Below are positions 1-8,225 of a stretch of 64,000 nt of DNA, piece after piece (position 1 is the stretch's first letter; each line of letters starts with the position of its first letter). The DNA comes from Chitinibacter sp. GC72 (GTDB lineage: Bacteria > Pseudomonadota > Gammaproteobacteria > Burkholderiales > Chitinibacteraceae). A program made the translations under genes and the position numbers. The notes beneath the pieces were generated by a model, which was not told the origin of the DNA, searched no databases, and saw only the letters and a program-made list of their open reading frames with translations. The stretch is taken from contig NZ_VIRW01000017.1 of the NCBI RefSeq assembly GCF_009760905.1, forward strand, positions 1 to 64,000, given 5' to 3'.

Positions 1-240
1 AACGCGACAGTGCATCACCATTTTGATGAAGAGGTGGTCAATCGTTGGTTGGTGGATCATCGTTTTGTGGTGATGTACTTGCCAGCGTATAGCCCTGAGC
101 TCAATTTGATCGAGATCGTGTGGAAACACGCCAAGCATTTTTGGCGTAGCTTCAAGTCGTGGAGCAAGGATAAATTGGTCGAAGAAGTCCACACCCTTTT
201 ATCCGGCTTCGGTTCGAAATTTAAAATTAGTTATGCGTGA
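1..240 (+). mobile_element. IS630-family transposase, C-terminal fragment (cut by window edge)
   Basis: The reading frame is open from base 1 and ends at 240, so only the last 79 codons are visible. The stretch YLPAYSPELNLIEIVWKHAK is the classic C-terminal block of IS630/Tc1-type DDE transposases: the catalytic third acidic residue is the E in NLIEIVW. The rest of the catalytic core lies outside the window. The last bases overlap the end of the convergent membrane-protein gene. I could not see a convincing right inverted repeat after the stop. Intact or broken status cannot be judged from here. Confidence 0.85.
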
Positions 241-989
241 TTACTTATGACTGTGCGTTGTCTAGTATCTCCTTTTGATTCAAGGCCATGTGCTAATAAA
301 ATATCGGCCATTCTCAAGTAAGTCAGGCTCATATTGGCTAGACGCATTTCATTTGAAATATCGGGCAGCTGTAGCCGGGCGGGAATAAAAAACAGCACAT
401 CTTGTTTGCTTCCAGTTGTAGAAAAAGCACCGCTACGGAGTTTCTTTCCCATAACTATCGACATTGCAAACACTGATAACGAAGTTAATAATGCCCCGGC
501 CAATTCGATATTGGAGGACTTTTGAGTTGGGATTGTTTCAGCTGCGCTACCAAGAGTTTCCTCAGTTCTAACAGAGATTTGGGGAAGTCTCATTTGTCCT
601 TCTGCTGTTAGCATCACTGCAACTGAAAATCTTTCTCCAGGTAGTAGCCCATCCACTTCATAAGTCGTATTGCTTGAACTCTCCAAAATTTTATAAGTTA
701 AGCCAGTAGTTTGCTCGAATCCAGTCGCTTCCAGCTTAGTACCCGGCTCTGGGCTGAGAATGAACTTTACTTTTGTGAGTGGTCGACGCCCATCATTCCA
801 AACGGATGTAGAAACAATTTGCTTCGCACCAGAAGACAGGCGGACTACTGGCCCAGCGGTGGATAGAAAGCGCAAGCTCGCTTTAGGCTCTGTAGCTATT
901 TCATAGAGCTTTGGAGCAACAGAAAAGATACCAGCAATAAGTGCTGGCAAAATTGCATAGAAAAATACATTTCTAAGGTCTAGCTTCAT
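231..989 (-). CDS. Unknown two-TM protein with extracytoplasmic Ig-like region
   Basis: A 252-residue protein I do not recognise. Residues about 9-27 (FFYAILPALIAGIFSVAP) form one membrane segment. Residues about 30-155 are beta-rich and resemble an extracytoplasmic immunoglobulin-like fold (VWNDGRRPLTKVKFIL, then LLPGERFSVAVML). A second membrane segment follows at about 163-182 (LAGALLTSLSVFAMSIVMG), then a roughly 70-residue basic cytoplasmic tail. It sits tail to tail with an IS630 transposase, overlapping by ten bases. Its base composition is more AT-rich than the neighbouring hrpA, consistent with accessory DNA. No function is assigned. Confidence 0.6.
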   Translation of the reverse strand: MKLDLRNVFFYAILPALIAGIFSVAPKLYEIATEPKASLRFLSTAGPVVRLSSGAKQIVSTSVWNDGRRPLTKVKFILSPEPGTKLEATGFEQTTGLTYKILESSSNTTYEVDGLLPGERFSVAVMLTAEGQMRLPQISVRTEETLGSAAETIPTQKSSNIELAGALLTSLSVFAMSIVMGKKLRSGAFSTTGSKQDVLFFIPARLQLPDISNEMRLANMSLTYLRMADILLAHGLESKGDTRQRTVISNHA

Positions 990-1060
990 ACTTGATTCCT
1001 ATGTTTAGTCGCGTAGGAGCATCATCACCTAGGCTTAAATGGTGTTTTGCTACAAATTTT

Positions 1061-1092
1061 GGTGGGTTACGCCTTCGGCTAACCCACCCTAC
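1061..1092. repeat. GGTGGGTTA...TAACCCACC stem-loop repeat
   Basis: Inverted repeat: GGTGGGTTA, a short GC-rich loop (CGCCTTCGGC), then TAACCCACCCTAC. A close relative lies at 19205-19238, and a broken one at about 14162-14195. It sits between two minus-strand genes, just past the hrpA stop, so it may also act as a transcript end. Small GTAGGGTGGGTTA palindromes of this kind are widespread in proteobacterial genomes. Confidence 0.6.
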
Positions 1093-1112
1093 ACATCAAT
1101 ACATCTCAACCA

Positions 1113-4100
1113 TCACCGCTTCGTAATCTCCGCCCAAATCTTATCCAACCGCTTCACCGACACCGGATACGGCGTGCGTAATTCCTGCGCAAACAGCCCC
1201 ACGCGTAATTCTTCGATCATCCAGCGGAACGGCAATAGGGTGGCAGTATCTCTCCCTTCGCGTTGCCACTTGTCGACTTCAGCGATATACCTCTGCATCA
1301 ACTCGGCCACTTCCGCGCCGCGCTGGCCGTCGCGGTTCGGGTTTTGGGCGCGTTTTTCGAGGCGCACTTTCATCGCTTTGATGTAGACCGGCAGGCGTGG
1401 CAATTGCTCCCATGGCGTGGCGGTCAGAAAGCCCTTGTAGATCAGCTCGCCGAGCTGCGTTTTCAGCTCGTTCTGGATATTGCCGCCTTTGGATAGCAGC
1501 GTGCCGAGCGCGATAAAGTCAGGCGCGATGTCGTTCAGCGTGCGCAGCACCGCGTCGCGGACTGACGGTAGGCGCACTTTGGCGCGGCTTTTTTGATCGT
1601 CGAAATCTTTCTTTTTGCGCGGCGCTTCGTCTTCGCCCAAGAAGGCGCGATTGCAGATGCAGTTGATCACATCGGCCATCAACTCGTCGCTATTGCCCAA
1701 GCTGCGGTAATGAATCGCCAGCTGGTTAAAGTTGGGCAGGGCTTTGGGCAATTGCTTAACGTGTTCTTTCAACTCGAATTGCAGCAGCCGCACGACGCCG
1801 GCGCGGTGCGCCTCGTTCGCGGCATGTTCGGTGTCAAACAGGCGAATCGCCACGCATTCTTTGCCTGCTTCGTCTTCATCCGGAACGAGGCCGGGGTAGC
1901 CGGTCATGGCTTTGCCGTGGCGTTTGAAATTGATTTTGGCCGGTAGATCGCCAAAGTCCCATTTGGTAATGCCCGATTTTTCGATGCCTGTGCTCTCGTC
2001 CGCCGTATCGCGGAAGGTAAGTTGCGCCGCTTCGCCCAATTGTGCGCGAATCGCGATCAAATCGCGGCCTTGCGCCAGCTCTTGGCCTGCGTCGTCGACG
2101 ATGCGGAAGTTCATCCGCAAATGGATCGGTAAATCGTCGCCGTTAAAATCATCGGCACTCACTGGTTGGCCGCAGCCGCGCGTCGTGGCTTGCGCCAATT
2201 GCGGCAGCAGCGGCGCTTCGCGGTCGGCGTTTTCGAGCGCCACCATCATCTTGGTGGCAAAGTCAGGCACCGGCACACATAGGCGGCGGATCGGTTTCGG
2301 TAACGACTTAATCAGCAGCGTGATTTTTTCGCGGATTAAGCCCGGCACCAGCCAATCGAAGGTTGCGTGATTGACGCGATTGAGTAAATGCAGGGGGAGG
2401 GTAATCGTCACCCCATCAAGCACATGGCCGGGCTCGAAGCGATACCCCAGTGGCAGCTTGGCGTCTTGCAGGCGGAAGAATTCTGGATATTGCTCCTCGG
2501 TCACGCCTTCGGCGCTGTGCTGCATCAAATCGTCGCGGCTTAGGTACAAGAGCTGCGGATTGGCTTTCTCGGCCTGTTTGCGCCACGCTTCAAAGCTCGC
2601 GCCGTTGACGATGTCGGCAGGCAGCTTGGCGTCGAAAAAAGCAAATAACGCGTGCTCATCCACCAGCACGTCTTGGCGGCGCGTTTTGTGTTCCAGCTCT
2701 TCGACGTCGAGCAGCAGCGCGAAGTTATGCTCGAAGAATTTGGCTTTCGAGTTGTAATTAAAACGCACCAAGGCTTCGCGGATAAAAATCTCGCGCGATT
2801 CGGCGACGTTGATACTACCGTAGTGTACCCGTCTGCGCGCCACAATTGGCAAGCCATACAGCGTGATACGTTCCGATGCGCTGACTTGCGCTTGCTCTTT
2901 GCTCCAGTGCGGGTCGAAATACTGCTTTTTGGTCAAATGCGGCGCGAGCTTTTCTACCCATTCCGGCTCAATCGCCGCCACGCAGCGCGCGTAGAGTTTG
3001 CTGGTTTCAACCAGCTCGGCGGCCACAATCCATTTCGGCCGCGCCTTTTTCAGGCCAGAGCCAGGGAACACATTAAATTTAATCCCGCGCGCGCCCAAGT
3101 ATTCGTCGTTTTCCGGCTGCTTAAAGCCCAGATTGCCGAGTAGGCCGGTGATCAGTGCTTTGTGGATTTGCTCGAAGGTGCCGGGCTTTTCGTTGAGTCG
3201 CAATTCGCTCGCCATTTCCGACAATTGTTTGTGCAGCTCGCGCCATTCGCGCAAACGCAAATAGGACAAGAAGTTGCGGTGGCATTCCTGCACCAATTGG
3301 CGGTTCGAGGTTTTATCGGCGAGTAGTTTTTCAAAGAAATCCCACAAGCGCAGATAGGACAGGAAGTCGGATTTTTCCTCGGTAAACTTGGCGTGCGCTT
3401 GATCGGCGGCTTGGCGCGCATCGAACGGGCGCTCGCGCGGGTCTTGCAGCGACAGGCCCGACGCAATAATCAGCATTTCTTTCAAACAGCCTTCGTCTTG
3501 CCCAGCGAGCAGCATGCGGCCAACGCGCGGGTCGATCGGCAAGCGCGCGAGTTGCTGGCCGATTTGCGTGAGGCGGTCTTGCTCGTCCACCGCGCCGAGC
3601 TCGCGTAATTGTTGGTAGCCATCGGCGATCAGCTTGCCTGATGGCGCTTCCAGAAATGGAAATTCATCGACGCGACCAAGGCGCAACGCGGCCATGCGCA
3701 AGATAACGCCAGCGAGGCTGGAACGGACAATTTCGGGGTCGGTAAACGGCGGGCGCAGGTTGAAGTCTTCTTCCGAGTACAGGCGCACGCAAATACCGCT
3801 GGCAACGCGGCCGCAACGACCTGAGCGCTGGCGCGCGGAGGCTTGCGAGATTTTTTCGATTAAGAGTTGCTCGACTTTGGCGCGCGGGCTGTAGCGGTTA
3901 ATGCGCGCTTGGCCGCTGTCGATGACATAACGGATGCCGGGTACTGTCAGCGAAGTCTCAGCGACGTTCGTTGCTAAGACAATACGTCGGCCAGTACTGC
4001 TAGGGCGGAAGATGCGTTGCTGGTCTTCATTGGATAGTCGGGCAAATAGCGGTAGCACTTCGGCGTCGCGTAATTTGGCTTTGCGCAGCTCGTCCATCGT

Positions 4101-5021
4101 TTCGCGAATTTCGCGCTCGCCGGGCAAAAACACCAGCACGTCGCCGCTGCCATCGCGCCGCCATAGCTCGTCGACGGCGTTAGCGATGGCTTCTTCCATT
4201 TCAATTTCTTGATCGTCTTCGTCGGTGCTGGCGAGCGGCTTGTAGCGCACTTCAACCGGATAAGTGCGGCCTGACACTTCGAGCACCGGCGCGCCGTCGA
4301 AATGCTTGCTAAAGCGATCCGCATCAATCGTCGCGGAGGTGACGATGACTTTCAGATCGGGGCGCTTCGGCAGAATTTGCTTTAAATAGCCGAGCAAGAA
4401 ATCAATATTCAGGCTGCGCTCGTGCGCCTCGTCGATGATGATGGTATCGTAGTTATTTAGAAAACGATCACTGAGTGACTCGGCGAGCAAAATACCGTCG
4501 GTCATCAGCTTGATGTAGCTGGCGGGCGAGCTTTTATCGGTAAAGCGCACTTTATAGCCAACGTAATGGCCGATTTCGGATTTCAATTCTTGTGCAATAC
4601 GGCTGGCGACGGAGCGTGCGGCGAGGCGGCGCGGCTGCGTGTGGCCGATTAAGCCATGCACGCCACGACCGAGTTCGAGGCAGATTTTTGGCAACTGTGT
4701 GGTTTTGCCCGAACCGGTTTCACCGCAGACGATGACGACTTGATGCTTGGCGATTGCGGCTTTCAGTTCGTCGCGGCGCTGATTGACCGGCAGGAAATCA
4801 TCGTATTCCGGCGTCGGCAGTTTTTCGCGGCGCAGGACAGTTTTAGCGAGTGATTTTTCAACGCCGGCGGCAAATTGGGCCTGCAATTGATCGGTTGGCT
4901 GATTGCGCTTGATGCGGTCGCCCATCTGGCTAATCAGCCGCGATAGGGGATGGCGGTCACTGGTTTGACAGTCGCCCAGCTGGGCGCGTAAAGGCTGTAG
5001 ATCGCGAAGAGAAAGAGTCAT
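1113..5021 (-). CDS. hrpA: ATP-dependent RNA helicase HrpA (DEAH box)
   Basis: DEAH-box RNA helicase of 1302 residues, the usual length for bacterial HrpA. The family works on mRNA processing and on rescue of stalled ribosomes. Walker A (GETGSGKTTQ) is at residues 100-109, DEAH at 197-200, and the SAT motif follows shortly after. Motif VI reads QRSGRCGR near residue 405. The helicase-associated and OB regions follow, then the long C-terminal DUF3418 region. The start gives MTLSLRDLQPL. No partner gene is adjacent; the upstream gene is a PAS protein on the same strand about 110 bp away. Confidence 0.97.
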   Translation of the reverse strand: MTLSLRDLQPLRAQLGDCQTSDRHPLSRLISQMGDRIKRNQPTDQLQAQFAAGVEKSLAKTVLRREKLPTPEYDDFLPVNQRRDELKAAIAKHQVVIVCGETGSGKTTQLPKICLELGRGVHGLIGHTQPRRLAARSVASRIAQELKSEIGHYVGYKVRFTDKSSPASYIKLMTDGILLAESLSDRFLNNYDTIIIDEAHERSLNIDFLLGYLKQILPKRPDLKVIVTSATIDADRFSKHFDGAPVLEVSGRTYPVEVRYKPLASTDEDDQEIEMEEAIANAVDELWRRDGSGDVLVFLPGEREIRETMDELRKAKLRDAEVLPLFARLSNEDQQRIFRPSSTGRRIVLATNVAETSLTVPGIRYVIDSGQARINRYSPRAKVEQLLIEKISQASARQRSGRCGRVASGICVRLYSEEDFNLRPPFTDPEIVRSSLAGVILRMAALRLGRVDEFPFLEAPSGKLIADGYQQLRELGAVDEQDRLTQIGQQLARLPIDPRVGRMLLAGQDEGCLKEMLIIASGLSLQDPRERPFDARQAADQAHAKFTEEKSDFLSYLRLWDFFEKLLADKTSNRQLVQECHRNFLSYLRLREWRELHKQLSEMASELRLNEKPGTFEQIHKALITGLLGNLGFKQPENDEYLGARGIKFNVFPGSGLKKARPKWIVAAELVETSKLYARCVAAIEPEWVEKLAPHLTKKQYFDPHWSKEQAQVSASERITLYGLPIVARRRVHYGSINVAESREIFIREALVRFNYNSKAKFFEHNFALLLDVEELEHKTRRQDVLVDEHALFAFFDAKLPADIVNGASFEAWRKQAEKANPQLLYLSRDDLMQHSAEGVTEEQYPEFFRLQDAKLPLGYRFEPGHVLDGVTITLPLHLLNRVNHATFDWLVPGLIREKITLLIKSLPKPIRRLCVPVPDFATKMMVALENADREAPLLPQLAQATTRGCGQPVSADDFNGDDLPIHLRMNFRIVDDAGQELAQGRDLIAIRAQLGEAAQLTFRDTADESTGIEKSGITKWDFGDLPAKINFKRHGKAMTGYPGLVPDEDEAGKECVAIRLFDTEHAANEAHRAGVVRLLQFELKEHVKQLPKALPNFNQLAIHYRSLGNSDELMADVINCICNRAFLGEDEAPRKKKDFDDQKSRAKVRLPSVRDAVLRTLNDIAPDFIALGTLLSKGGNIQNELKTQLGELIYKGFLTATPWEQLPRLPVYIKAMKVRLEKRAQNPNRDGQRGAEVAELMQRYIAEVDKWQREGRDTATLLPFRWMIEELRVGLFAQELRTPYPVSVKRLDKIWAEITKR

Positions 5022-5129
5022 TGCCGCTGCAGTGTGCTGATGAAATCAAGGCGGCGATTTTAGCATGCGGCAGGGTAGGGCAAGTGTCTGGCTTGTGCGG
5101 CTACGGCTGGATAGGCCTGAAAAAACGCC

Positions 5130-6380
5130 TTAGTGCAATGTAACCAGATGGCTGGCGGTTTGGGTGTCGCTGACCGAGCAAACTTTGCATTCGATCTGCT
5201 CGCCATTATGCGCAGCCAGCGAAAGTGTTTCGCAGCTATCAAGGCTGTGCACTTGGGCGTTGAACGTGCTGAGTGCTGCGCCGATCAGTTGCTCGGGGTT
5301 GATATTGAGCCGCTGACAGGCCGCGTGGTTTGCGAACAGGATTTGCCCGTGCTGCACCAGCATAAAGGCGTGCGGCAAGGCGTTGGCCATGGCTCTGACG
5401 AGTACGGCGCTGTCATTTTTGGCTGTGTCGTTTTCTTTCTGGGCAGTGATGTCGATGGCAATGCTCAGGATATAGGTTTTGCCTTCGCGCTCAACGGCCA
5501 GCTTGGTGATGTCAAACCAGTGGGTGCGGCCATTATTCAGGGTGCAATGGTCTTCGATGCGAAGCGTCTCACCAGTGGCGAGTACATCATGGTCGCCAGC
5601 GCTTAATATGGGGGTATCGTCGTCTAGCCCCATGTGGGAGTGAACTATGAGATCATGCCCCAGTAGGGTTTGTGTGGCTTGATTGACAAGCAGGAAACGC
5701 CCGTGCCGATCACGGATAAAAATCAGGTTCGGGCTGGAGTCGATAATCTGCTGGGTGAACATTTGCTGCTTGAATAGTGCCGCCTCGGTGGACTTGATGT
5801 GCGAAATGTCGCGGATGATGACGACGCAATCGCGGTGGCTTAGCGGGGTAAGGCGTGCTTCGAAGGTATGCTGGATGTTTTCGTTACCCAGTGTGTATTC
5901 AAAGCGGGTGGCTTGCTGCGTGCTCTGGATTTCAATCAGGCTTTCCAGAAATTGCCGCGAGACGCGGGCAGGAAATATGCTCGCCAGCTTGCTGGCCTGA
6001 TCGCCAGCGGGGTGGTGAGGGATCTGGCTGTTATTGTGCGCGGTAACGCGCCGACTGGCGTAGTCTATGGTCCAGAGTAAATCGGATACCCCGGCCAATA
6101 CATCGCGCGGATTGGCTGGCGGGACTATCGTTGTGTGGTTTTCGGTGTAGGTTTTTTTCTCTTTGGGCTTTGATACCACTGCGCTCCAGAGTAGCGACAG
6201 CGCGCTGGCGAGCGCCAAAACAATCAACCACGGTTGCCAGGTGGGGTGCTGGCTTAAATCGATGGTCAATAAGGCAATGCAAATCAAGACACTGAGCGTT
6301 AAGGTAATCAGCTGGCCGTAGTGCAGGCAATAGCCGTGCCACTGGATGGTATGAGTCTGCTCGCTAGAATTGGCCGCCAT
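5130..6380 (-). CDS. Membrane PAS-domain protein without an output domain
   Basis: A 416-residue protein. Two N-terminal membrane segments lie at about residues 22-42 and 50-70. Three PAS-like units follow: about 95-205 (weak; LLWTIDYASRRVTAH, ending VVIIRDISHIK), about 206-315 (clear; IIDSSPNLIFIRDRHGRFLL with the PAC end YILSIAIDITAQKEND), and about 322-416 (ALPHAFMLVQHGQILFANHA). It ends straight after the last PAS, with no histidine kinase, GGDEF, EAL or methyl-accepting domain. Only 108 bp separate it from hrpA, too little for a lost output domain. It may signal through a partner encoded elsewhere or be a truncated receptor. Confidence 0.8.
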   Translation of the reverse strand: MAANSSEQTHTIQWHGYCLHYGQLITLTLSVLICIALLTIDLSQHPTWQPWLIVLALASALSLLWSAVVSKPKEKKTYTENHTTIVPPANPRDVLAGVSDLLWTIDYASRRVTAHNNSQIPHHPAGDQASKLASIFPARVSRQFLESLIEIQSTQQATRFEYTLGNENIQHTFEARLTPLSHRDCVVIIRDISHIKSTEAALFKQQMFTQQIIDSSPNLIFIRDRHGRFLLVNQATQTLLGHDLIVHSHMGLDDDTPILSAGDHDVLATGETLRIEDHCTLNNGRTHWFDITKLAVEREGKTYILSIAIDITAQKENDTAKNDSAVLVRAMANALPHAFMLVQHGQILFANHAACQRLNINPEQLIGAALSTFNAQVHSLDSCETLSLAAHNGEQIECKVCSVSDTQTASHLVTLH

Positions 6381-6613
6381 AAATTACCTTGCTATGCAGC
6401 AACTGGTGTTATTTGATCAAGGAGTTTAGCGCTAAAGGCGGTGGATGGCGATGAAAGTTGCATGCTGATAGATTCATCACAACAGTTTGCCTATTCTGCT
6501 TTTGTGCTGTGTTGGGTGAGTAAAAGAAAGGCGTAATCAGGTTTGGCTTTCAGAATCAGCAAAAGAATATTTTGAAAATGAACAAAGTCTGTGTTTGAAG
6601 CTGGAGGTGTTGA

Positions 6614-6689
6614 TGGTGGGTCGTGACGGGGTCGAACCGCCGACATTCTGCTTGTAAGGCAGACGCTCTACCAACTGAGCTAACGACCC
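6614..6689 (-). tRNA. tRNA-Val (UAC), copy 1
   Basis: 76 nt including encoded CCA. The acceptor pairs GGGTCGT with ACGACCC, and the anticodon loop is CTTACAA, giving anticodon UAC (reads GUA and related Val codons). The T-arm GTTCGAA is intact. It is the last gene of an alternating Val/Asp array transcribed leftward. Confidence 0.97.
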
Positions 6690-6711
6690 GATATGAGGTG
6701 CATCTGGAATT

Positions 6712-6788
6712 TGGCGGAGTGGACGGGACTCGAACCCGCGACCCCCGGCGTGACAGGCCGGTATTCTAACCAACTGAACTACCACTCC
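6712..6788 (-). tRNA. tRNA-Asp (GUC), copy 1
   Basis: 77 nt including encoded CCA. The acceptor is GGAGTGG/CCACTCC with G73. The anticodon loop CTGTCAC gives GUC (Asp). The sequence appears identical to the other two Asp copies in the array. Confidence 0.97.
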
Positions 6789-6831
6789 GCAGTGGTATTG
6801 TTTTTTTATTGCTTACTCCACCGTGGTGAAG

Positions 6832-6907
6832 TGGTGGGTCGTGACGGGGTCGAACCGCCGACATTCTGCTTGTAAGGCAGACGCTCTACCAACTGAGCTA
6901 ACGACCC
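6832..6907 (-). tRNA. tRNA-Val (UAC), copy 2
   Basis: Same sequence as the Val gene at 6614-6689, starting exactly 218 bp further on. Anticodon UAC, CCA encoded. Confidence 0.97.
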
Positions 6908-6930
6908 AATTTTGAAACAATCAAAACTGG

Positions 6931-7007
6931 TGGCGGAGTGGACGGGACTCGAACCCGCGACCCCCGGCGTGACAGGCCGGTATTCTAACCAACTGAACTA
7001 CCACTCC
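6931..7007 (-). tRNA. tRNA-Asp (GUC), copy 2
   Basis: Same sequence as the Asp gene at 6712-6788. Anticodon GUC, CCA encoded. The spacer to the next Val gene resembles the previous Asp-Val spacer (gcagtggtattg start, cgtggtgaag end), showing the duplication unit included spacers. Confidence 0.97.
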
Positions 7008-7049
7008 GCAGTGGTATTGATTTTTGCTACTTACTTCACCGTGGTGAAG

Positions 7050-7125
7050 TGGTGGGTCGTGACGGGGTCGAACCGCCGACATTCTGCTTGTAAGGCAGAC
7101 GCTCTACCAACTGAGCTAACGACCC
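7050..7125 (-). tRNA. tRNA-Val (UAC), copy 3
   Basis: Same sequence as the other Val copies, exactly 218 bp after copy 2. Anticodon UAC, CCA encoded. Confidence 0.97.
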
Positions 7126-7139
7126 AATACTTATACTTT

Positions 7140-7216
7140 TGGCGGAGTGGACGGGACTCGAACCCGCGACCCCCGGCGTGACAGGCCGGTATTCTAACCA
7201 ACTGAACTACCACTCC
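7140..7216 (-). tRNA. tRNA-Asp (GUC), copy 3
   Basis: Same sequence as the other Asp copies, with a shorter spacer to the preceding Val gene. Anticodon GUC, CCA encoded. Confidence 0.97.
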
Positions 7217-7245
7217 GCAGTGGTATAAATGTTCTCTAAAGTGAG

Positions 7246-7321
7246 TGGTGGGTCGTGACGGGGTCGAACCGCCGACATTCTGCTTGTAAGGCAGACGCTC
7301 TACCAACTGAGCTAACGACCC
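7246..7321 (-). tRNA. tRNA-Val (UAC), copy 4 (first transcribed)
   Basis: The promoter-proximal gene of the array, since transcription runs leftward. Anticodon UAC, CCA encoded. The distance to copy 3 is 196 bp rather than 218 bp because the Asp-Val spacers on this side are shorter. The array promoter should lie in 7322-7417. Confidence 0.97.
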
Positions 7322-7417
7322 TTTTGCTAGAAGCTTTATCGCCCCTCGCTTGAGAGAGGCCGGATTAAAACATGCCACCTCGATGGCCGTCAACAGTTTT
7401 GAGTGGGTTTTTCGATG

Positions 7418-7445
7418 AAAAAAGCGCCAGAAATGGCGCTTTTTA
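7418..7445 (-). terminator. Rho-independent terminator
   Basis: AAAGCGCCA, loop gaaa, TGGCGCTTT, flanked by A and T runs, so it can work in both directions. It separates the 72-residue gene upstream from the tRNA array, ending the small gene's transcript. Confidence 0.8.
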
Positions 7446-7476
7446 TCTAAGCTTTTGAAAAATAAAATGATAAATT

Positions 7477-7695
7477 TTAGGCGTAGGTATCGATTTTATT
7501 GCGCGCTTCGTCCATTCTTTGTGCTGTTGCTTGGCGCTCCTGGATATTTTCCAGTGCTTGTTGGGCTATGGATTCTTTTTTCCGGTCAAGGCGTTCAGCA
7601 CCTTGATTAATTGACTGCGCTGCTTGTTGTGAGCCCTGAAACAAGGTTTGTGACACGCTTGTGCTGAAATTGAGTGAGGATGAAATGCTGGACAT
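7477..7695 (-). CDS. Small soluble helical protein of unknown function
   Basis: A 72-residue protein that I do not recognise. It has a Ser/Thr-rich start (MSSISSSLNFSTSV), then a charged, Gln-rich, probably helical body (RKKESIAQQALENIQERQ) with no signal peptide or membrane segment. A very good ribosome site (AAGGAG, 7 nt before ATG) and a clean terminator downstream argue that it is a real, strongly expressed gene. It is divergent from a PilZ gene across 149 bp; a c-di-GMP link is only suggested by that position. Confidence 0.7.
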   Translation of the reverse strand: MSSISSSLNFSTSVSQTLFQGSQQAAQSINQGAERLDRKKESIAQQALENIQERQATAQRMDEARNKIDTYA

Positions 7696-7752
7696 CGTAT
7701 TCTCCTTGTAATGATGCCTTTGAGTTCAATATACATCGGGTATTCTGCACTA

Positions 7753-7770
7753 ACTATCTGGACTGATAGT
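7753..7770. promoter_or_regulatory. Candidate operator palindrome in divergent promoter region
   Basis: ACTATC, six bases, GATAGT, lying midway in the 149-bp gap between the 72-residue gene and the PilZ gene. Perfect arms and position fit a dimeric repressor site, but no regulator is identified and the palindrome is short. Confidence 0.3.
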
Positions 7771-7844
7771 CGGTACTTTGCCTTATCCGCGTGGCACGTT
7801 AAGATTTTGTTCTGATTTTATCTGTTTCTTCTTCTGGGTTGAGC

Positions 7845-8162
7845 ATGAGTGTGGGTCTAAAAGAGCGTGATCAGCGCGGAGCCTTGCGTGTTGCGGTTAA
7901 TTGCAAGGTGAAAATTCGCCCGATGGATCTTGGTTTGCCATTTTATGGCGAATGCACCGACTTGAGCGTAACCGGTATGACGGTACAGACCAGCTATGTT
8001 CCTCGCCCTGATGAAGAATTTGATATTTATGTCATGCCAGCGCGCACGCCCGGTATGCGGCGTGAGCCTTTTTCTGCTCGGGTTAAAGTCAGGCGCAGTC
8101 ATCGCCTAGATGTGCTGTCTTTATATGAGCTTGGCCTTGAGATAGTTCAGGTGCACACATAA
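7845..8162 (+). CDS. PilZ-domain c-di-GMP-binding protein
   Basis: A single-domain PilZ protein of 105 residues. Both c-di-GMP-binding signatures are present: RGALR (RxxxR) near residue 12 and DLSVTGM (D/NxSxxG) near residue 41. It should therefore bind the nucleotide and act as a small receptor or adaptor in motility, pilus or exopolysaccharide control. An in-frame TTG two codons upstream is an alternative start; ATG at 7845 is preferred. The next gene on the same strand, 63 bp on, encodes an ArnD-like protein, so an envelope-related target is possible. Confidence 0.85.
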   Translation: MSVGLKERDQRGALRVAVNCKVKIRPMDLGLPFYGECTDLSVTGMTVQTSYVPRPDEEFDIYVMPARTPGMRREPFSARVKVRRSHRLDVLSLYELGLEIVQVHT

Positions 8163-8225
8163 ATCCTTTAAACTGTCGGCTTTTGGCCTTTGTACGGTCA
8201 AGCTGACACCTGTTTAAGTGGATTC

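Noticed and set aside
1593-4853. Long antisense open frames across hrpA (and likewise across nrdA, serS, rnr and nadB)
   Set aside because: They are shadows of high-GC coding sequence on the other strand; the sense products are full-length, well-known proteins.
6614-7321. Regularly spaced repeats that could be mistaken for a CRISPR array
   Set aside because: The repeating units are full tRNA-Val and tRNA-Asp genes with encoded CCA; the spacers are themselves repeated and no cas genes are present.
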